DNA from: Chlamydiota bacterium
Lineage (GTDB): Bacteria; Chlamydiota; Chlamydiia; Chlamydiales; JAAZZY01
Reading direction: 5' to 3'
Length of the DNA stretch: 57,735 nt
NCBI GenBank assembly: GCA_022601335.1
Contig: JAJACV010000011.1
Span: forward strand, 1 to 57,735
Part shown: positions 37,516-47,466 of the stretch, piece by piece
How positions within the stretch are numbered: position 1 is the first letter of the stretch
Layout: each line of letters begins with the position of its first letter
Program-made: the position numbers and the translations under genes
The notes under the pieces: generated by a model
Databases searched by the model: none
What the model was told of the DNA's origin: nothing
What the model saw: only the letters and a program-made list of their open reading frames with translations

Positions 37516-40295
37516 CTGTAATAAGAATACTTTTTCCATTTTTCATAGTAAATGGCAGCTTGGCCTTCTTTATTTCCCGTTTTGTAATACAAGTAAAGCT
37601 GTCGATAAAGGGTCATAAATTCAAAATCAAAGGCAACTTTAGACCATTTTTTTAGGTGAAGTTGTTTTGACAGGTAGAGACAGGCAAGTATACCTAAATG
37701 GGGAATGGATGTTTCAACATCTTCAGAGAAAAATTCTAGAGCCTGTTTACTTCCCTTCGTTCCAAATATATAACAGCCCTCTAAAAAATGTTGATCAAAA
37801 TGAATTTTAGCTTTTTTAGCCGTATGTCTACGGAGTAATATTGTAGCTTCTTCAAACTGACGATTAATAAAGTAATATTCAATAATTAACTTATCGTAAC
37901 TTTCTTTTTGTTGGATGTTTAGATCTCTTTTTTCAACCTCTTTAATAATAAAATCTACTAGATTGAGTTGGTTAAAAAAGAGAGCCTTATCTAACAGAAT
38001 AAAAAATATATTCTCAGCAAACTGAGAAGGTGACTTTCCTACTAACTCAAAGAAAGTAGAAAAAAGAGGCTTCGAAGGTTTTTTTTGGAGCAACTCGAAG
38101 AGCTTTCGATCAAAGACGGGAAGCTGTTTTAGATGATCTTTAACAAAAGCTTTGGATCCCAAAAGCCAAAGAGCGATTAAAGTGTTCTTGTAAAGAAGGG
38201 GTGTTTTGCATAGGGAGAGAGTCTCTTCTAAAATGTAGACTTTGCCAAGCAAGAAGCTCAAATTGATAATAATCTGTAAAATTTGCTTATTTTCTGCAGC
38301 ATGATCATCAAGTTTTGTCAGGAAAAAATAGACCCCTTGCTTATTTGCTAGGTTGAGAATTAAGGGGTCAATCATTTGTATGCGAGCTGCATAAGAGTTG
38401 TATCGAAGAGCCAGTAAAATAAATTCGTAAGTTCCTAACCGGTTATTATGGGAGCATTGGTACATGCGATAAATAATGTGGTCATATATCAAGTAAAGAA
38501 GTGGATGTTTGGGGTAGCGACGAATAGCCAATTCCAAGCACTTGCGTTCTTCATCGAGATCGGCTTGTGTTCGATAGACTAAAGCTTTTCCCAGATACTC
38601 TAGAGGAGCACCAGGAGTGTTTTTAAGATTTTCAAATTCTTCTAATGCTTTGTCAAGCATACTATTTCTCTGTACTTTATCAGGTAAGTTATGAGATTTG
38701 CCAATGAGACACAGGCCACTTCTGAAAAGGGCTTCCCGGCTTTCATGTCTTCCAGGGAAAGCTCTACCGATTCTTTGATATTCAATGAGGGCTTTGTCAT
38801 AGTTTTTATTTGCTAAAAAGGTACGTGGAACTTCTAGACAACTAATAATAAGAGAGGGGCTAGAGATAAATATTTTAATCGAATCCATCTTGAAATGGGC
38901 ATCTTTAAATAAAAGACCTGCATGTGTGCCTAGAAGATCCAAATAGGATAAATACGAAAATTGTTGGATGCCGTTGATATAAAGAAGAATGCGGTTATTA
39001 AATTGTTCAAATTGAATTTTGTAGGGGACACCGTATTCTAAAACTATATGTGGGAGGGAGAGCAGAGATACATTATTTCTATTAAGTTTAGAGGGGCGGT
39101 TACTTTCTGGAGAAGCAGAAAGCCATACATCATATCCTTCAAAAAGGTGTATCCTGTCTTTGCCTCGAGTCGCATTGATAAGGAGTCCAATTCCAGCACA
39201 CCCCTTTTCTAAAGTGATATTCATTTCCATTTTCATATGAATGGCATATGACTTTTTCGAAAGCATCAGACAAATCCACTCAAAAGCATCCGTTCTTTGT
39301 GAAATGGCTTGGTGTTTTGAAATTAAGATATTTTCGTTAAAATCCCAGTCTGATTTTGAATAGAAGTTTAAAGAACTTTTTTCTATCCACTCAGAACCAC
39401 CTTTTATAAAGTTAGTTAAGTCATTTAATAGCTCTTCCATGGTTTGATAGCGATTCTTGGGGTCGGGAGAAAGACACTTTTGTGTAATGTTGACAAGTGT
39501 ATGGGGAATGTCTCTATAAGGAGCCACTTCAATAGGGTTTTTAAGAACCTCTTTATCTATATTTTTTTTAGCCTCCTTTAACTTCTTTCTATTAAAAGGA
39601 AGTTTTAAGGTTAAAATCATGTAGAGCATAACTCCTAAAGAGTAAATGTCAGTTTGGTAATCTGCAGGAGCTCCTTTAAAACGCTCAGGGGCCATAAAGG
39701 AAAGAGTGCCTATGATTTTCCCAGGGGAAGTTAAGCTCGGAAATTCAAGTTCTTTAATGGCGTAAGAGGGATCTTCACTTGCAATATTTTGAATTTTATC
39801 AGCCACCCCCCAATCAAAGATGAGTACCTCTCCATATTTACCTATGAGAATATTTTCAGGTTTTAAATCTCGATGTATAATTTGTTGACTGTGAGCGTAA
39901 GCCACCGCTTCGCAAATCGTTAAAAAAATACGTGTTAAGGACTGAATGGAGCCAACGGGTGTGCCAATATTTTGAGGGTCTCTTTCCTGCTCAAGAGTTT
40001 CTATTAAGATCTTTTTTAAATTGCTCCCATCGATGTAGGGCATGGTGTAATAAGGTAGCGCGCTATCTTTTGAAAGAGAATAGATAGGAATAATACTTGG
40101 GTGAGTTAACTGGCTGGCTATATGAGCTTCTTTAATAAAGCGTTGAAAAATCACTTTTTTTTCAAGGTATTCTGGGCGAATAGACTTAAGTGCTATTTCT
40201 CGCTTACACTGCGGGTCATAAACCAAAAAGACCTCACCCATTCCTCCTTTAGCAATAAGTCTAATCAACTCATAGGGACCAATTTTTTTATTCAT
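37512..40295 (-). CDS. pknD: Serine/threonine-protein kinase PknD
   Basis: PknD is the chlamydial Hanks-type kinase (CT301); in C. trachomatis it has been shown to autophosphorylate and to interact with Pkn1 and IncG. The 927-residue length is close to the known 934. The N-terminal kinase domain has the glycine loop KGGMGEV (16-22), Lys37, catalytic HRDLKPEN (141-148) and FDWG (160-163) where DFG is usual, a variant seen in chlamydial PknD. A jelly-roll-like middle part (about 310-480) and a TPR-like helical C-terminal half follow. It lies next to valS in Chlamydia; here two extra genes separate them. Confidence 0.96.
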   Translation of the reverse strand: MNKKIGPYELIRLIAKGGMGEVFLVYDPQCKREIALKSIRPEYLEKKVIFQRFIKEAHIASQLTHPSIIPIYSLSKDSALPYYTMPYIDGSNLKKILIETLEQERDPQNIGTPVGSIQSLTRIFLTICEAVAYAHSQQIIHRDLKPENILIGKYGEVLIFDWGVADKIQNIASEDPSYAIKELEFPSLTSPGKIIGTLSFMAPERFKGAPADYQTDIYSLGVMLYMILTLKLPFNRKKLKEAKKNIDKEVLKNPIEVAPYRDIPHTLVNITQKCLSPDPKNRYQTMEELLNDLTNFIKGGSEWIEKSSLNFYSKSDWDFNENILISKHQAISQRTDAFEWICLMLSKKSYAIHMKMEMNITLEKGCAGIGLLINATRGKDRIHLFEGYDVWLSASPESNRPSKLNRNNVSLLSLPHIVLEYGVPYKIQFEQFNNRILLYINGIQQFSYLSYLDLLGTHAGLLFKDAHFKMDSIKIFISSPSLIISCLEVPRTFLANKNYDKALIEYQRIGRAFPGRHESREALFRSGLCLIGKSHNLPDKVQRNSMLDKALEEFENLKNTPGAPLEYLGKALVYRTQADLDEERKCLELAIRRYPKHPLLYLIYDHIIYRMYQCSHNNRLGTYEFILLALRYNSYAARIQMIDPLILNLANKQGVYFFLTKLDDHAAENKQILQIIINLSFLLGKVYILEETLSLCKTPLLYKNTLIALWLLGSKAFVKDHLKQLPVFDRKLFELLQKKPSKPLFSTFFELVGKSPSQFAENIFFILLDKALFFNQLNLVDFIIKEVEKRDLNIQQKESYDKLIIEYYFINRQFEEATILLRRHTAKKAKIHFDQHFLEGCYIFGTKGSKQALEFFSEDVETSIPHLGILACLYLSKQLHLKKWSKVAFDFEFMTLYRQLYLYYKTGNKEGQAAIYYEKWKKYSYYS

Positions 40296-40325
40296 AGAGT
40301 TTAAAAAATCTCCGTATTATCAGTA

Positions 40326-42947
40326 CTAAGGTTGAGCATTTAAAGATTTACTGACAATTTCATACGTATTTCTAGAGAGATCCTTTTTATTGATGAGTGT
40401 TTCCAAAGTCTCTTTCATAAGTTCATGACGCTTAATATCTAATTTAGGAAATTTCCTAAACGCTGTGGAAAGTCTCGCTGTTATTTGTGGGTTTATTTTA
40501 TCTAATGTACTGATTTGCTCTTGAAAAAAGCGATATCCAGATCCATCTAAGGCATGAAAATGGATATGGTTTTCTAAAAAACTGCCGATTAGCGCTCGAG
40601 CGAGGTTTGGAATTTTGTAATCGAAAGCAGAATGCTTTACTAACTTTTCCACTTGATTTAATGCGCCAGGTAGTGGACAAAGTGCTTGGATGCTTAACCA
40701 CTTGACCATAACAAGTAAGTCTTTGTTCCATTTTTGATAAAAGCGATCTAAGGCTTCTTCTCTTTGTGGACAGTTTATTTGATTGAGTAGAGTCAGAGCT
40801 GAAAACTCGTCCGTCATATTGTTTGCTTGAGTAAACTGATTATAAGCCAGTTCAATATATTCCTTTTCTTGTATATGAACGAGGTAGGCTAAACAACAAT
40901 TTTTAAGTCTTCTCTTGCTCATTGCTTCTGAAGAGATAGAATACGTGTCCTTATCCTCTAGGCTATGGTAGAGCTCTAAAAAGAGATCTTTATGAGCTAT
41001 GCCCAATTCTTTTCTCAACCAGTTACGTACATAATGATTTCCATCAAAATCAATTGTTTTTTGTTTTTGTCCCAAAGTATTTTCAGTCGGTAATATCAAT
41101 GCAAGAGTCTTTAGACCCAAGTCTAATTTAGGATTAGATAAGAGTAACCTGAAGGCTTCGGAATAATTTGTATTGAGTTTAAGCTCTTTTTTATGACGGT
41201 AATCTTCTAGTAGATCTAATAGAAGAGAGGTGCCTAACTCTTGAGAGGCTTCCCAGCGATTGAAATCATCTGAATCGTAAGCCATCAAAAAAGAATATTC
41301 TTCAGGGGTGTGAGGCGTATCAATAATAACAGGTGCTGAAAATTCACGATTGATGGAGAGAATTGGCTTTTCAGAAATATTGTCAAAAGTGAAGGTCTCT
41401 TGTTTTTCTTTGACTTCAATTAAGTTTGGAGTCTCAAAGTCTTTACCGTCGCTATTTAAAAGGCCTAACTTAAGCGGGAAATGAAGAGGAGGTGTTTCTT
41501 TGCCTTCATGCGGATTCGATTGTTCTACGTGAAGTTTAAATGTTTGAGAGGATGAATCATACTCGGTTTGTATTTTAAGATGGGGGGTTCCTTTTTGCTC
41601 GTACCATCTTTTAAATTGAGTAAAGTCTCTCTTTGAGCTGATTTCCATGGCATGTATAAAGTCATCACAGGTAATAGCGTTGCCATCATAGAGCTCAAAG
41701 TATTTTTTCATACCTTCAAAAAAGGCCTCTTTTCCTAAAAGAGTGTAAATCATACGAATGACTTCAGAACCCTTATCGTACACCGTTGTTGTATAGAAAT
41801 TATTCATTTCAATATAAGAGGAGGGTCTAATAGGGTGAGCTGTTGGACCTGCATCTTCAGGGAATTGATAGCCTCTTAAAATATTAACAGTTTCAATGCG
41901 GTGGACAGGCCTGGAACTCATATCAGATGTAAACTCTTGATCTCTGAATACTGTGAGTCCTTCTTTTAAAGTGAGTTGAAACCAATCTCTTAAAGTAACT
42001 CTATCTCCTGTCCAGTTATGAAAGTATTCATGAGCAATAACTTTTTCGACGCGTACAAAATTATCATCCGTAGCACTTTCTTGATCTGCTAGAATGCAGC
42101 TTGTGTTGAAGATATTCAATCCTTTGTTTTCCATGGCTCCCGCATTGAAAGCATCAACAGCCACAATCATAAAAATATCAAGGTCGTACTCTAGATCAAA
42201 TACATCTTCATCCCATTTCATCGACTTCTTCAAGGATTCCATGGCATGATGGCATTTGTCTTTATATTTTTTTTCACAAAAAATTTGAAGCTGAACAGGC
42301 TTTCCAGATCGACGCATGAAAGAGTCTTCAAGACACTCTAAATTTCCCGCTACTAGAGCGAAGAGATAAGAAGGTTTTTTGAAAGGATCTTCCCATTCTA
42401 CAAAATGCTTATTATCGGGTAAATCACCCGAGTTTATTTTATTACCATTGGATAAAAGAGTGGGGTATTTATTCTTATCTGCAATAATTTTTGTTGTGTA
42501 GCTTGTCATTACATCAGGTCGATCTAAAAAATAAGCAATTTTTCTAAAGCCCTGAGGTTCATTTTGAGTGCAAAAAATATCCTTAGACTTATAGAGACCG
42601 TCTAAAAAAGTGTTGGCTTGAGGATTAATTTCATTGACAATCGTTAACTCACATCGTTGTGGAACTTCTTTAATCGTTAGAGTTTTTTCATCAACAATGT
42701 AATCACTTTCATTCAAATCTTTTTCATTGAGACGAATGGAAATTAGTTTCATTCTCTCCCCATTGAGTAGCAGCGGTTCCGTTGAGTGTTCAGGCTCTCG
42801 ATAGAGCTTCATGTGAGTCGTTACTCTTGTGTTCGTATCATCAAGGTCAAAAGTTAGGTGGACATTTTCAATACCAAAGAGAGGTTTTTGATAATCTTTT
42901 AAGTATTTGGGCTTAGGGGGCTCTTGATTTGTCATTGGATCCTTCAT
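40326..42947 (-). CDS. pepN: Aminopeptidase N (M1 family)
   Basis: PepN is a zinc metallopeptidase that removes N-terminal residues from peptides and supports amino acid supply. The 873-residue protein is of PepN length. It has the exopeptidase motif GAMEN near residue 270 and the zinc site HEYFHNW (HExxH) near 304, with the third ligand Glu in the TLKEGLTVFRDQEF stretch about 20 residues on. A beta-sandwich and C-terminal helical bowl domain follow. Upstream and downstream genes give no operon evidence; pknD begins 30 bases downstream on the same strand. Confidence 0.97.
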   Translation of the reverse strand: MKDPMTNQEPPKPKYLKDYQKPLFGIENVHLTFDLDDTNTRVTTHMKLYREPEHSTEPLLLNGERMKLISIRLNEKDLNESDYIVDEKTLTIKEVPQRCELTIVNEINPQANTFLDGLYKSKDIFCTQNEPQGFRKIAYFLDRPDVMTSYTTKIIADKNKYPTLLSNGNKINSGDLPDNKHFVEWEDPFKKPSYLFALVAGNLECLEDSFMRRSGKPVQLQIFCEKKYKDKCHHAMESLKKSMKWDEDVFDLEYDLDIFMIVAVDAFNAGAMENKGLNIFNTSCILADQESATDDNFVRVEKVIAHEYFHNWTGDRVTLRDWFQLTLKEGLTVFRDQEFTSDMSSRPVHRIETVNILRGYQFPEDAGPTAHPIRPSSYIEMNNFYTTTVYDKGSEVIRMIYTLLGKEAFFEGMKKYFELYDGNAITCDDFIHAMEISSKRDFTQFKRWYEQKGTPHLKIQTEYDSSSQTFKLHVEQSNPHEGKETPPLHFPLKLGLLNSDGKDFETPNLIEVKEKQETFTFDNISEKPILSINREFSAPVIIDTPHTPEEYSFLMAYDSDDFNRWEASQELGTSLLLDLLEDYRHKKELKLNTNYSEAFRLLLSNPKLDLGLKTLALILPTENTLGQKQKTIDFDGNHYVRNWLRKELGIAHKDLFLELYHSLEDKDTYSISSEAMSKRRLKNCCLAYLVHIQEKEYIELAYNQFTQANNMTDEFSALTLLNQINCPQREEALDRFYQKWNKDLLVMVKWLSIQALCPLPGALNQVEKLVKHSAFDYKIPNLARALIGSFLENHIHFHALDGSGYRFFQEQISTLDKINPQITARLSTAFRKFPKLDIKRHELMKETLETLINKKDLSRNTYEIVSKSLNAQP

Positions 42948-43054
42948 AATAGATTTAGAATAAAATAGTTAAGTTCTGTTTTTGATCTTATAACAAGTTC
43001 AATATTTATTTTCAAACTCTCTTTAATTTTGTTTTATTAGTTAGTAATTCTTGT

Positions 43055-43102
43055 TTAAGAAACTTAGTATCTATTGTTTATAATTAACTTTTCATGTAGA
43101 CT
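43055..43102 (+). promoter_or_regulatory. Possible promoter(s) of the gene at 43135
   Basis: Two overlapping candidates are seen: TTAAGA (43055-43060) with TATAAT (43079-43084) at 18 bases, and TTGTTT (43074-43079) with TAGACT (43097-43102) at 17 bases. Both fit the gene at 43135. AT-rich context lowers confidence. Confidence 0.4.
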
Positions 43103-43134
43103 ATCTTCGATTTTTTTTTAAAGGATTCAGATTT

Positions 43135-44034
43135 ATGCATAACCCACTTGAAGGATCACAACTTTTTAAAGCTTTGGAAGTTTATAATGAATGCCCTCGT
43201 GCATTTGATCACTTCATAGATAATAAAGTAGGTGTTTGTATTTATGATCCTATTCATCTAAAATATAAGCACTGTTACCAATTATCTGATAAGTTTTCTT
43301 ATAAAACAGCGTTGAACTTGAAGTGGAAAGATTATATGTCTGTGTCCTCACGTTTAGGAGACATTTCAATTTTAGTAGATATTGTTACTAAAACACTTTA
43401 CTTCAAAAAAGATCTATTGGATACGTGCACAATGGTGCAGCAAATTGGAATGCAATCACTTAATTTTTTTGGTTCCCTTTATTTAAAAACAAAGGAAATT
43501 GAAAACAATTTAGAAGCAGGAAATATATCTTTATCTAGTTATGAAGAGTTAATATTGCAAAGAGAGCATTTAGGTTATGAAAAGTCAAAAGAGCTTTTTC
43601 AAGAATGCTCTGGTTCTTGGTCTAAATTTTGTTCGATTGAAGATATGAAAAAATTAAAAGACATTAAGGGTGTTGGGAGTCTTTTTTTGAAAAGACAACT
43701 TAGTGGATCAATGGATAATGTACGCATTGAGTGGTTAAAAACAGCTGGGCCAATTTATTGTAAGAATAAGCAGAATGACTTTTATTCCTGTTTTTCTTTT
43801 TCAAAAAAGCAATTAGTGAAGAAAAAATCGGATGATGAAAAATTAAAGGATATAGCAGCTTGGTTTTTAGCTTTCCAAGCTAATGAAATTAAATATTCGG
43901 ATCGTTTAAAACAAGAAATTAAGGGTTACTGGAATTCAATGAAAGATAATAACCTAATTATTAAAAAAATAGAGGCTCTTATTGCAGATCCAACCAAATC
44001 TCACAATATTGGATATGATTTAAAAGGTTTTTAA
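43135..44034 (+). CDS. Hypothetical protein, lineage-specific
   Basis: This 299-residue protein is not recognised. It has no signal peptide or membrane helix. It is rich in Lys, Leu and Ser, with Cys residues scattered through it (for example NECPRAF, DTCTMVQQIG, FQECSGSW) and a likely helical C-terminal third. AAAGGA lies about 12 bases before the ATG. It stands alone behind its own candidate promoter, between the divergent pepN and a small membrane protein, and a 9-bp palindrome follows. Function is open. Confidence 0.6.
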   Translation: MHNPLEGSQLFKALEVYNECPRAFDHFIDNKVGVCIYDPIHLKYKHCYQLSDKFSYKTALNLKWKDYMSVSSRLGDISILVDIVTKTLYFKKDLLDTCTMVQQIGMQSLNFFGSLYLKTKEIENNLEAGNISLSSYEELILQREHLGYEKSKELFQECSGSWSKFCSIEDMKKLKDIKGVGSLFLKRQLSGSMDNVRIEWLKTAGPIYCKNKQNDFYSCFSFSKKQLVKKKSDDEKLKDIAAWFLAFQANEIKYSDRLKQEIKGYWNSMKDNNLIIKKIEALIADPTKSHNIGYDLKGF

Positions 44035-44067
44035 CGATTTGAAAGTGATATGGACTAATTTTTTTAT

Positions 44068-44086
44068 TTGATTTTTCAAAAATCAA
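44068..44086. repeat. Perfect palindrome after the gene at 43135
   Basis: TTGATTTTT (44068-44076) and AAAAATCAA (44078-44086) are perfect inverted arms around one base. It may act as a weak terminator for the gene ending at 44034, though no T run follows on either strand. Confidence 0.4.
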
Positions 44087-44130
44087 TAAATACGAGTTGG
44101 TTCATATAATAATTAAAATATATTGCCATC

Positions 44131-44436
44131 ATGCTTAAACAAAAAGAAAAATTATTGAGTGGATCTTTACTAATTGGTTTGGCTTATATGATATTTACTC
44201 AATCATTTTGGCCCCATATTTTGATTGCGCTTGGTGTTTACTTTTGTCTTCAAAATATATTTAATTCTTATTATTTAAGAGCAGCTACAGTCTTTGTTAT
44301 ATATAGCTCGATTTACCTCTATTTGGCCCATCCATTTTTAATTACTTTTGAAACTCTTTTAGCTGTAATATTATGTGTTTGGGGGCTCGAGAAAATTTTA
44401 AAAGCGTTTTTTCAAGCCAAACAATCCGCAGACTAG
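44131..44436 (+). CDS. Small hypothetical membrane protein
   Basis: The 101-residue product is mostly hydrophobic with three or four predicted membrane segments (about 14-32, 33-50, 52-72 and 74-92) and a basic N terminus (KQKEK). No family is recognised. No good ribosome binding site is visible before the ATG. It converges with the membrane protein gene on the other strand, and their stop codons share CTAG. Both proteins of this pair are small membrane proteins. Confidence 0.55.
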   Translation: MLKQKEKLLSGSLLIGLAYMIFTQSFWPHILIALGVYFCLQNIFNSYYLRAATVFVIYSSIYLYLAHPFLITFETLLAVILCVWGLEKILKAFFQAKQSAD

Positions 44437-44840
44437 TCCTCTAGATCGTCATCATCTGGGCGAATAGGAGGGGTCTCTTGTGGAGGTTTTTTTTCTTCTG
44501 AATAAATTCTTTGGGAGTGTCTTAGCTTATAGGCGTAAATTCCAAAACACTGTCTAATAAAAGCATAACCGGATCCAATAACAAGTAAAATCCCTGTTGC
44601 CATTTCTGACACATAGTAAGTGTTTGTAATAAACAGGAGCGCAAAGAGTATAAGACTAACAAAAATATCAATAATTTTGCCTACTAAAAACTGCCTCAAG
44701 GTAATGACTACAAAAGCAGACGCCATAGCTGCGGCCCAAACGGGTAGCCATTGCATAAAAATTAACACGAGCATAGCAATACAGAAGAGAAGAAAAGCAA
44801 GAGCATTGACTTTCTTTTGGAATAAAACTTCTTTGTCCAC
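44433..44840 (-). CDS. Small hypothetical membrane protein with acidic tail
   Basis: The 135-residue product has about four hydrophobic segments (about 13-30, 34-50, 57-75 and 79-95), then a hydrophilic tail ending in a run of acidic residues (RPDDDDLED). The start is GTG at 44840, supported by AGGAG on the - strand about 9 bases upstream. Its function is unknown. It is divergent from pyk (99-base gap) and shares its stop codon bases with the small membrane gene on the + strand. Confidence 0.6.
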   Translation of the reverse strand: MDKEVLFQKKVNALAFLLFCIAMLVLIFMQWLPVWAAAMASAFVVITLRQFLVGKIIDIFVSLILFALLFITNTYYVSEMATGILLVIGSGYAFIRQCFGIYAYKLRHSQRIYSEEKKPPQETPPIRPDDDDLED

Positions 44841-44939
44841 TATAAGATCTCCTATACCTAACTTGAGCTATTTGAATCATTGTAGTAATCTGCTCAATTA
44901 GATCAAGAATATATTCAATTTAATTTTGAAGGAGATGTT

Positions 44940-46703
44940 TTGAATAAAACGAAAATTGTATGCACCTTAGGACCCAGTAGTTCTAGCTATGAAATGATTG
45001 TTGCTTTGATGAAAAAGGGGATGAATATCGCAAGACTTAACTTCAGCCATGGAACTCATGAAGGTCATTTAAAAGTTATTGAATATTTAAAAAAAGCAAG
45101 AGAAGAATTAAATCAGCCTTTAGCCATTATGCTCGATAATAAAGGGCCTGAAGTGAGAATAGGAAATTTACCAGCTCCTATTCATATGAAAAAAGGGGAA
45201 ACTTATTTTCTTACTGAACATTTTGAAGATCATCCTCGAGCTATCCCGATTAACCCATTTTCTGTGCTTCTTAAACTTGATATAGGAGTCAAAGTTCTCT
45301 TTGATGATGGATACATCACAAGTCATGTTGTGGAAGTAGAAGAAAAAGGGGTTTGGGTAGAAATTGAAAACGAAGGAAAAGTCTCTTCTCATAAAGGAGT
45401 CAATGTTCCAGGAGTCGCTTTGGATCTCCCGATTTTAACGCCCGCAGATTTGGAAGATATACGCTTTGGTTGTTCTCAGGATATAGACATTTTAGCCGTG
45501 TCATTTATTCGTTCATCTGAGCATGTATTTAAAATAAAAAGGCTTCTAAAAGAATTTGGAAAACCTGAAGTGTTAGTAGTAGCTAAAATTGAAAATTATC
45601 AGGGGATCAACAACTTTGATTCAATTTTGAAAGTAGCTGATGGTATTATGGTGGCTAGAGGAGATCTTGGAGTAGAGGTTCCAATAAGTCAAGTGCCTCG
45701 TCTTCAGAAACAAATGATTAGAAAGTGTTTTGAGGCAGGGAAACCTGCAATTACAGCTACACAGATGTTAGAGTCAATGATTCACAATCCAAGACCTACT
45801 CGAGCTGAAGTCTCGGATGTGGCTAATGCGATTTATGACAGTACCTCTTGTGTGATGCTTTCAGGAGAGAGTGCTATGGGGGGGTACCCCACTGAATCTG
45901 TTCAGGTGCTCTCTGATATTATTGCAGATACGGAAGCTTATTTTAATTATAAAGATTTCTTTTACTCGCAAATGCAAAGCACATACAAAAATGTGCCCTC
46001 TGCTGTGACTTCTGCTACGGTGAGCACGGCTTATACGACAGAAGCAAAAGCAATATTTGTATATACCTCAACAGGCTATACATCGAGGCTCATTTCTAAA
46101 TGGAGATGTGCAGTCCCTATTCTGGTTTTGACGGATCGCAAAAAGGTGTATCATCAACTTGCATTGAATTGGGGTCTTATTCCTATCTATTATCCAAAAT
46201 TTAAAACAATGGCTGATGCTTTTAGTATTATTTGTGATTACGCCATAAGTAAAAAAATTGTCTCATTAGGGGATATAGTGGTTGTAACGGCAGGTTCTCC
46301 TTTTGGAGTTACAGGTTCTACGAATATGATGCTAGTTGAGAGCATTGGGGATGTTCTTATTAGAGCCAAATCTGGATATGGGGAAGTCGTAGCAGAGCAA
46401 GTAACTCACCTCCATCCTGTTGATGAAGGACGAATTTGTCCTGTGAAAAATAAGATCCTTGTTATGAGTCACTGTGATGACTCACATCTAGCCTTTCTAA
46501 AAGAGGCGAGTGGAATTATTTTAGAAAATCATGCTGATGATCTAGATTCAGAGAAATACGCTATCTTAGTTGGAAAAACTATGAATATCCCTGTGGTCGT
46601 CCGTGCTGAGGGAGCGAGCACTGTCTTGAAAGAAGGGCAGTTAGTGACTTTAGATCCAAAAGCATTTTTAGTTTACAATGGCAGCATTGCTCTGAAGCCT
46701 TAA
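44940..46703 (+). CDS. pyk: Pyruvate kinase with C-terminal PEP-mobile-type domain
   Basis: Pyruvate kinase makes ATP and pyruvate from PEP and ADP in glycolysis. The 587-residue product has KIVCTLGPSS at the start, ARLNFSHG, VAKIENYQGINNFD, the active-site region GIMVARGDLGVEVP and TATQMLESM. Residues about 490-587 add a PEP-utiliser mobile-type domain, as in some Bacillus-type enzymes of the same length; the chlamydial enzyme I remember (about 485) lacks it. The start is TTG at 44940, set by AAGGAG (44929-44934); an ATG at 44935 hits a stop after two codons. Its end overlaps convergent rsmE by 36 bases. Confidence 0.96.
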   Translation: MNKTKIVCTLGPSSSSYEMIVALMKKGMNIARLNFSHGTHEGHLKVIEYLKKAREELNQPLAIMLDNKGPEVRIGNLPAPIHMKKGETYFLTEHFEDHPRAIPINPFSVLLKLDIGVKVLFDDGYITSHVVEVEEKGVWVEIENEGKVSSHKGVNVPGVALDLPILTPADLEDIRFGCSQDIDILAVSFIRSSEHVFKIKRLLKEFGKPEVLVVAKIENYQGINNFDSILKVADGIMVARGDLGVEVPISQVPRLQKQMIRKCFEAGKPAITATQMLESMIHNPRPTRAEVSDVANAIYDSTSCVMLSGESAMGGYPTESVQVLSDIIADTEAYFNYKDFFYSQMQSTYKNVPSAVTSATVSTAYTTEAKAIFVYTSTGYTSRLISKWRCAVPILVLTDRKKVYHQLALNWGLIPIYYPKFKTMADAFSIICDYAISKKIVSLGDIVVVTAGSPFGVTGSTNMMLVESIGDVLIRAKSGYGEVVAEQVTHLHPVDEGRICPVKNKILVMSHCDDSHLAFLKEASGIILENHADDLDSEKYAILVGKTMNIPVVVRAEGASTVLKEGQLVTLDPKAFLVYNGSIALKP

Positions 46704-47402
46704 ATACTGATGAATTAAACTCAAAAAACTTAAGGGAGCTGTTTCAGCTCTTAAGATGTTTGAATGCAAGCTTATCCCCATAAACCCAAGGTTTGTTAAG
46801 ATTTTTTCTTCATTCATTGTAAATCCAGACTCCGGACCTGAGCAAAAACATACATGAGATTCTGTAAATTTTGTTGGTAATGAAGTGTATAAAGAGGGAG
46901 CAGAGGGGTTCGTATCGCCAAAAAAAGCATTTTTAGGCCAATGGTCTTGGGTCTTAATGTCCTCTATCCATTTCATTTTAGGTAGGTGGAGACGCCCAGA
47001 TTGTTTGAGAGCTGCAATCATTTTAGTTTCGAGTCTTTTTAACTTTTGTTCGGAGAAAAAGCCTTGGCTTTTTTCTGCTCTAAAAAGAAGGAGCTCTGTC
47101 ATGCCGAGCTCCGTTCCTTTTTCAATAATAAACTCAAGATTATTGGGACTTGTAAGAGCTTGTAATAGGGTGATTTGGTAGGTCAAAGGGCTTGAAATGA
47201 CATCATTAATAACAAGGCGAGTCATCTTTTTTTCTACCACTAAAATAGTCGCCTTGGCAAGAGATCCTTGGCCATTGACTAATTCAACACTCTCTCCACT
47301 TGTTTGTTTCATAACTCTTTGAAGGTGTTGGTGTTCAAGCCCAGATAATGTTATTTCTGGCTGCTGGAGTGTCTCTTGAGTGTAATATCTATAGGCTGGC
47401 AT
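46668..47402 (-). CDS. rsmE: 16S rRNA m3U1498 methyltransferase RsmE
   Basis: RsmE is a SPOUT methyltransferase that methylates N3 of U1498 in 16S rRNA with SAM. The 244-residue product has an N-terminal PUA-like part with LSGLEHQHLQRVMKQTSG, then EFIIEKGTELGMTELLLFRAEKS, and the C-terminal knot with CFCSGPESGFTMNEEKIL and SLHSNILRAETAPLSFL, where GPEGGF and LGxxILRxETA are usual. Its 3' end overlaps the 3' end of pyk on the other strand by 36 bases. Confidence 0.95.
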   Translation of the reverse strand: MPAYRYYTQETLQQPEITLSGLEHQHLQRVMKQTSGESVELVNGQGSLAKATILVVEKKMTRLVINDVISSPLTYQITLLQALTSPNNLEFIIEKGTELGMTELLLFRAEKSQGFFSEQKLKRLETKMIAALKQSGRLHLPKMKWIEDIKTQDHWPKNAFFGDTNPSAPSLYTSLPTKFTESHVCFCSGPESGFTMNEEKILTNLGFMGISLHSNILRAETAPLSFLSLIHQYLRLQSNAAIVN

Positions 47403-47466
47403 ATCATTTTCCTTTCAAAAAATAAAACTCTGTCTTAGGTTTGGGTAAATAAGCAGGAGGCTTTTT

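Noticed and set aside
44620-44901. 93-codon + strand frame overlapping the membrane protein gene at 44433-44840
   Set aside because: The - strand frame has clear membrane helices, GTG with AGGAG and an acidic tail; the + strand frame has none of these and overlaps it fully.
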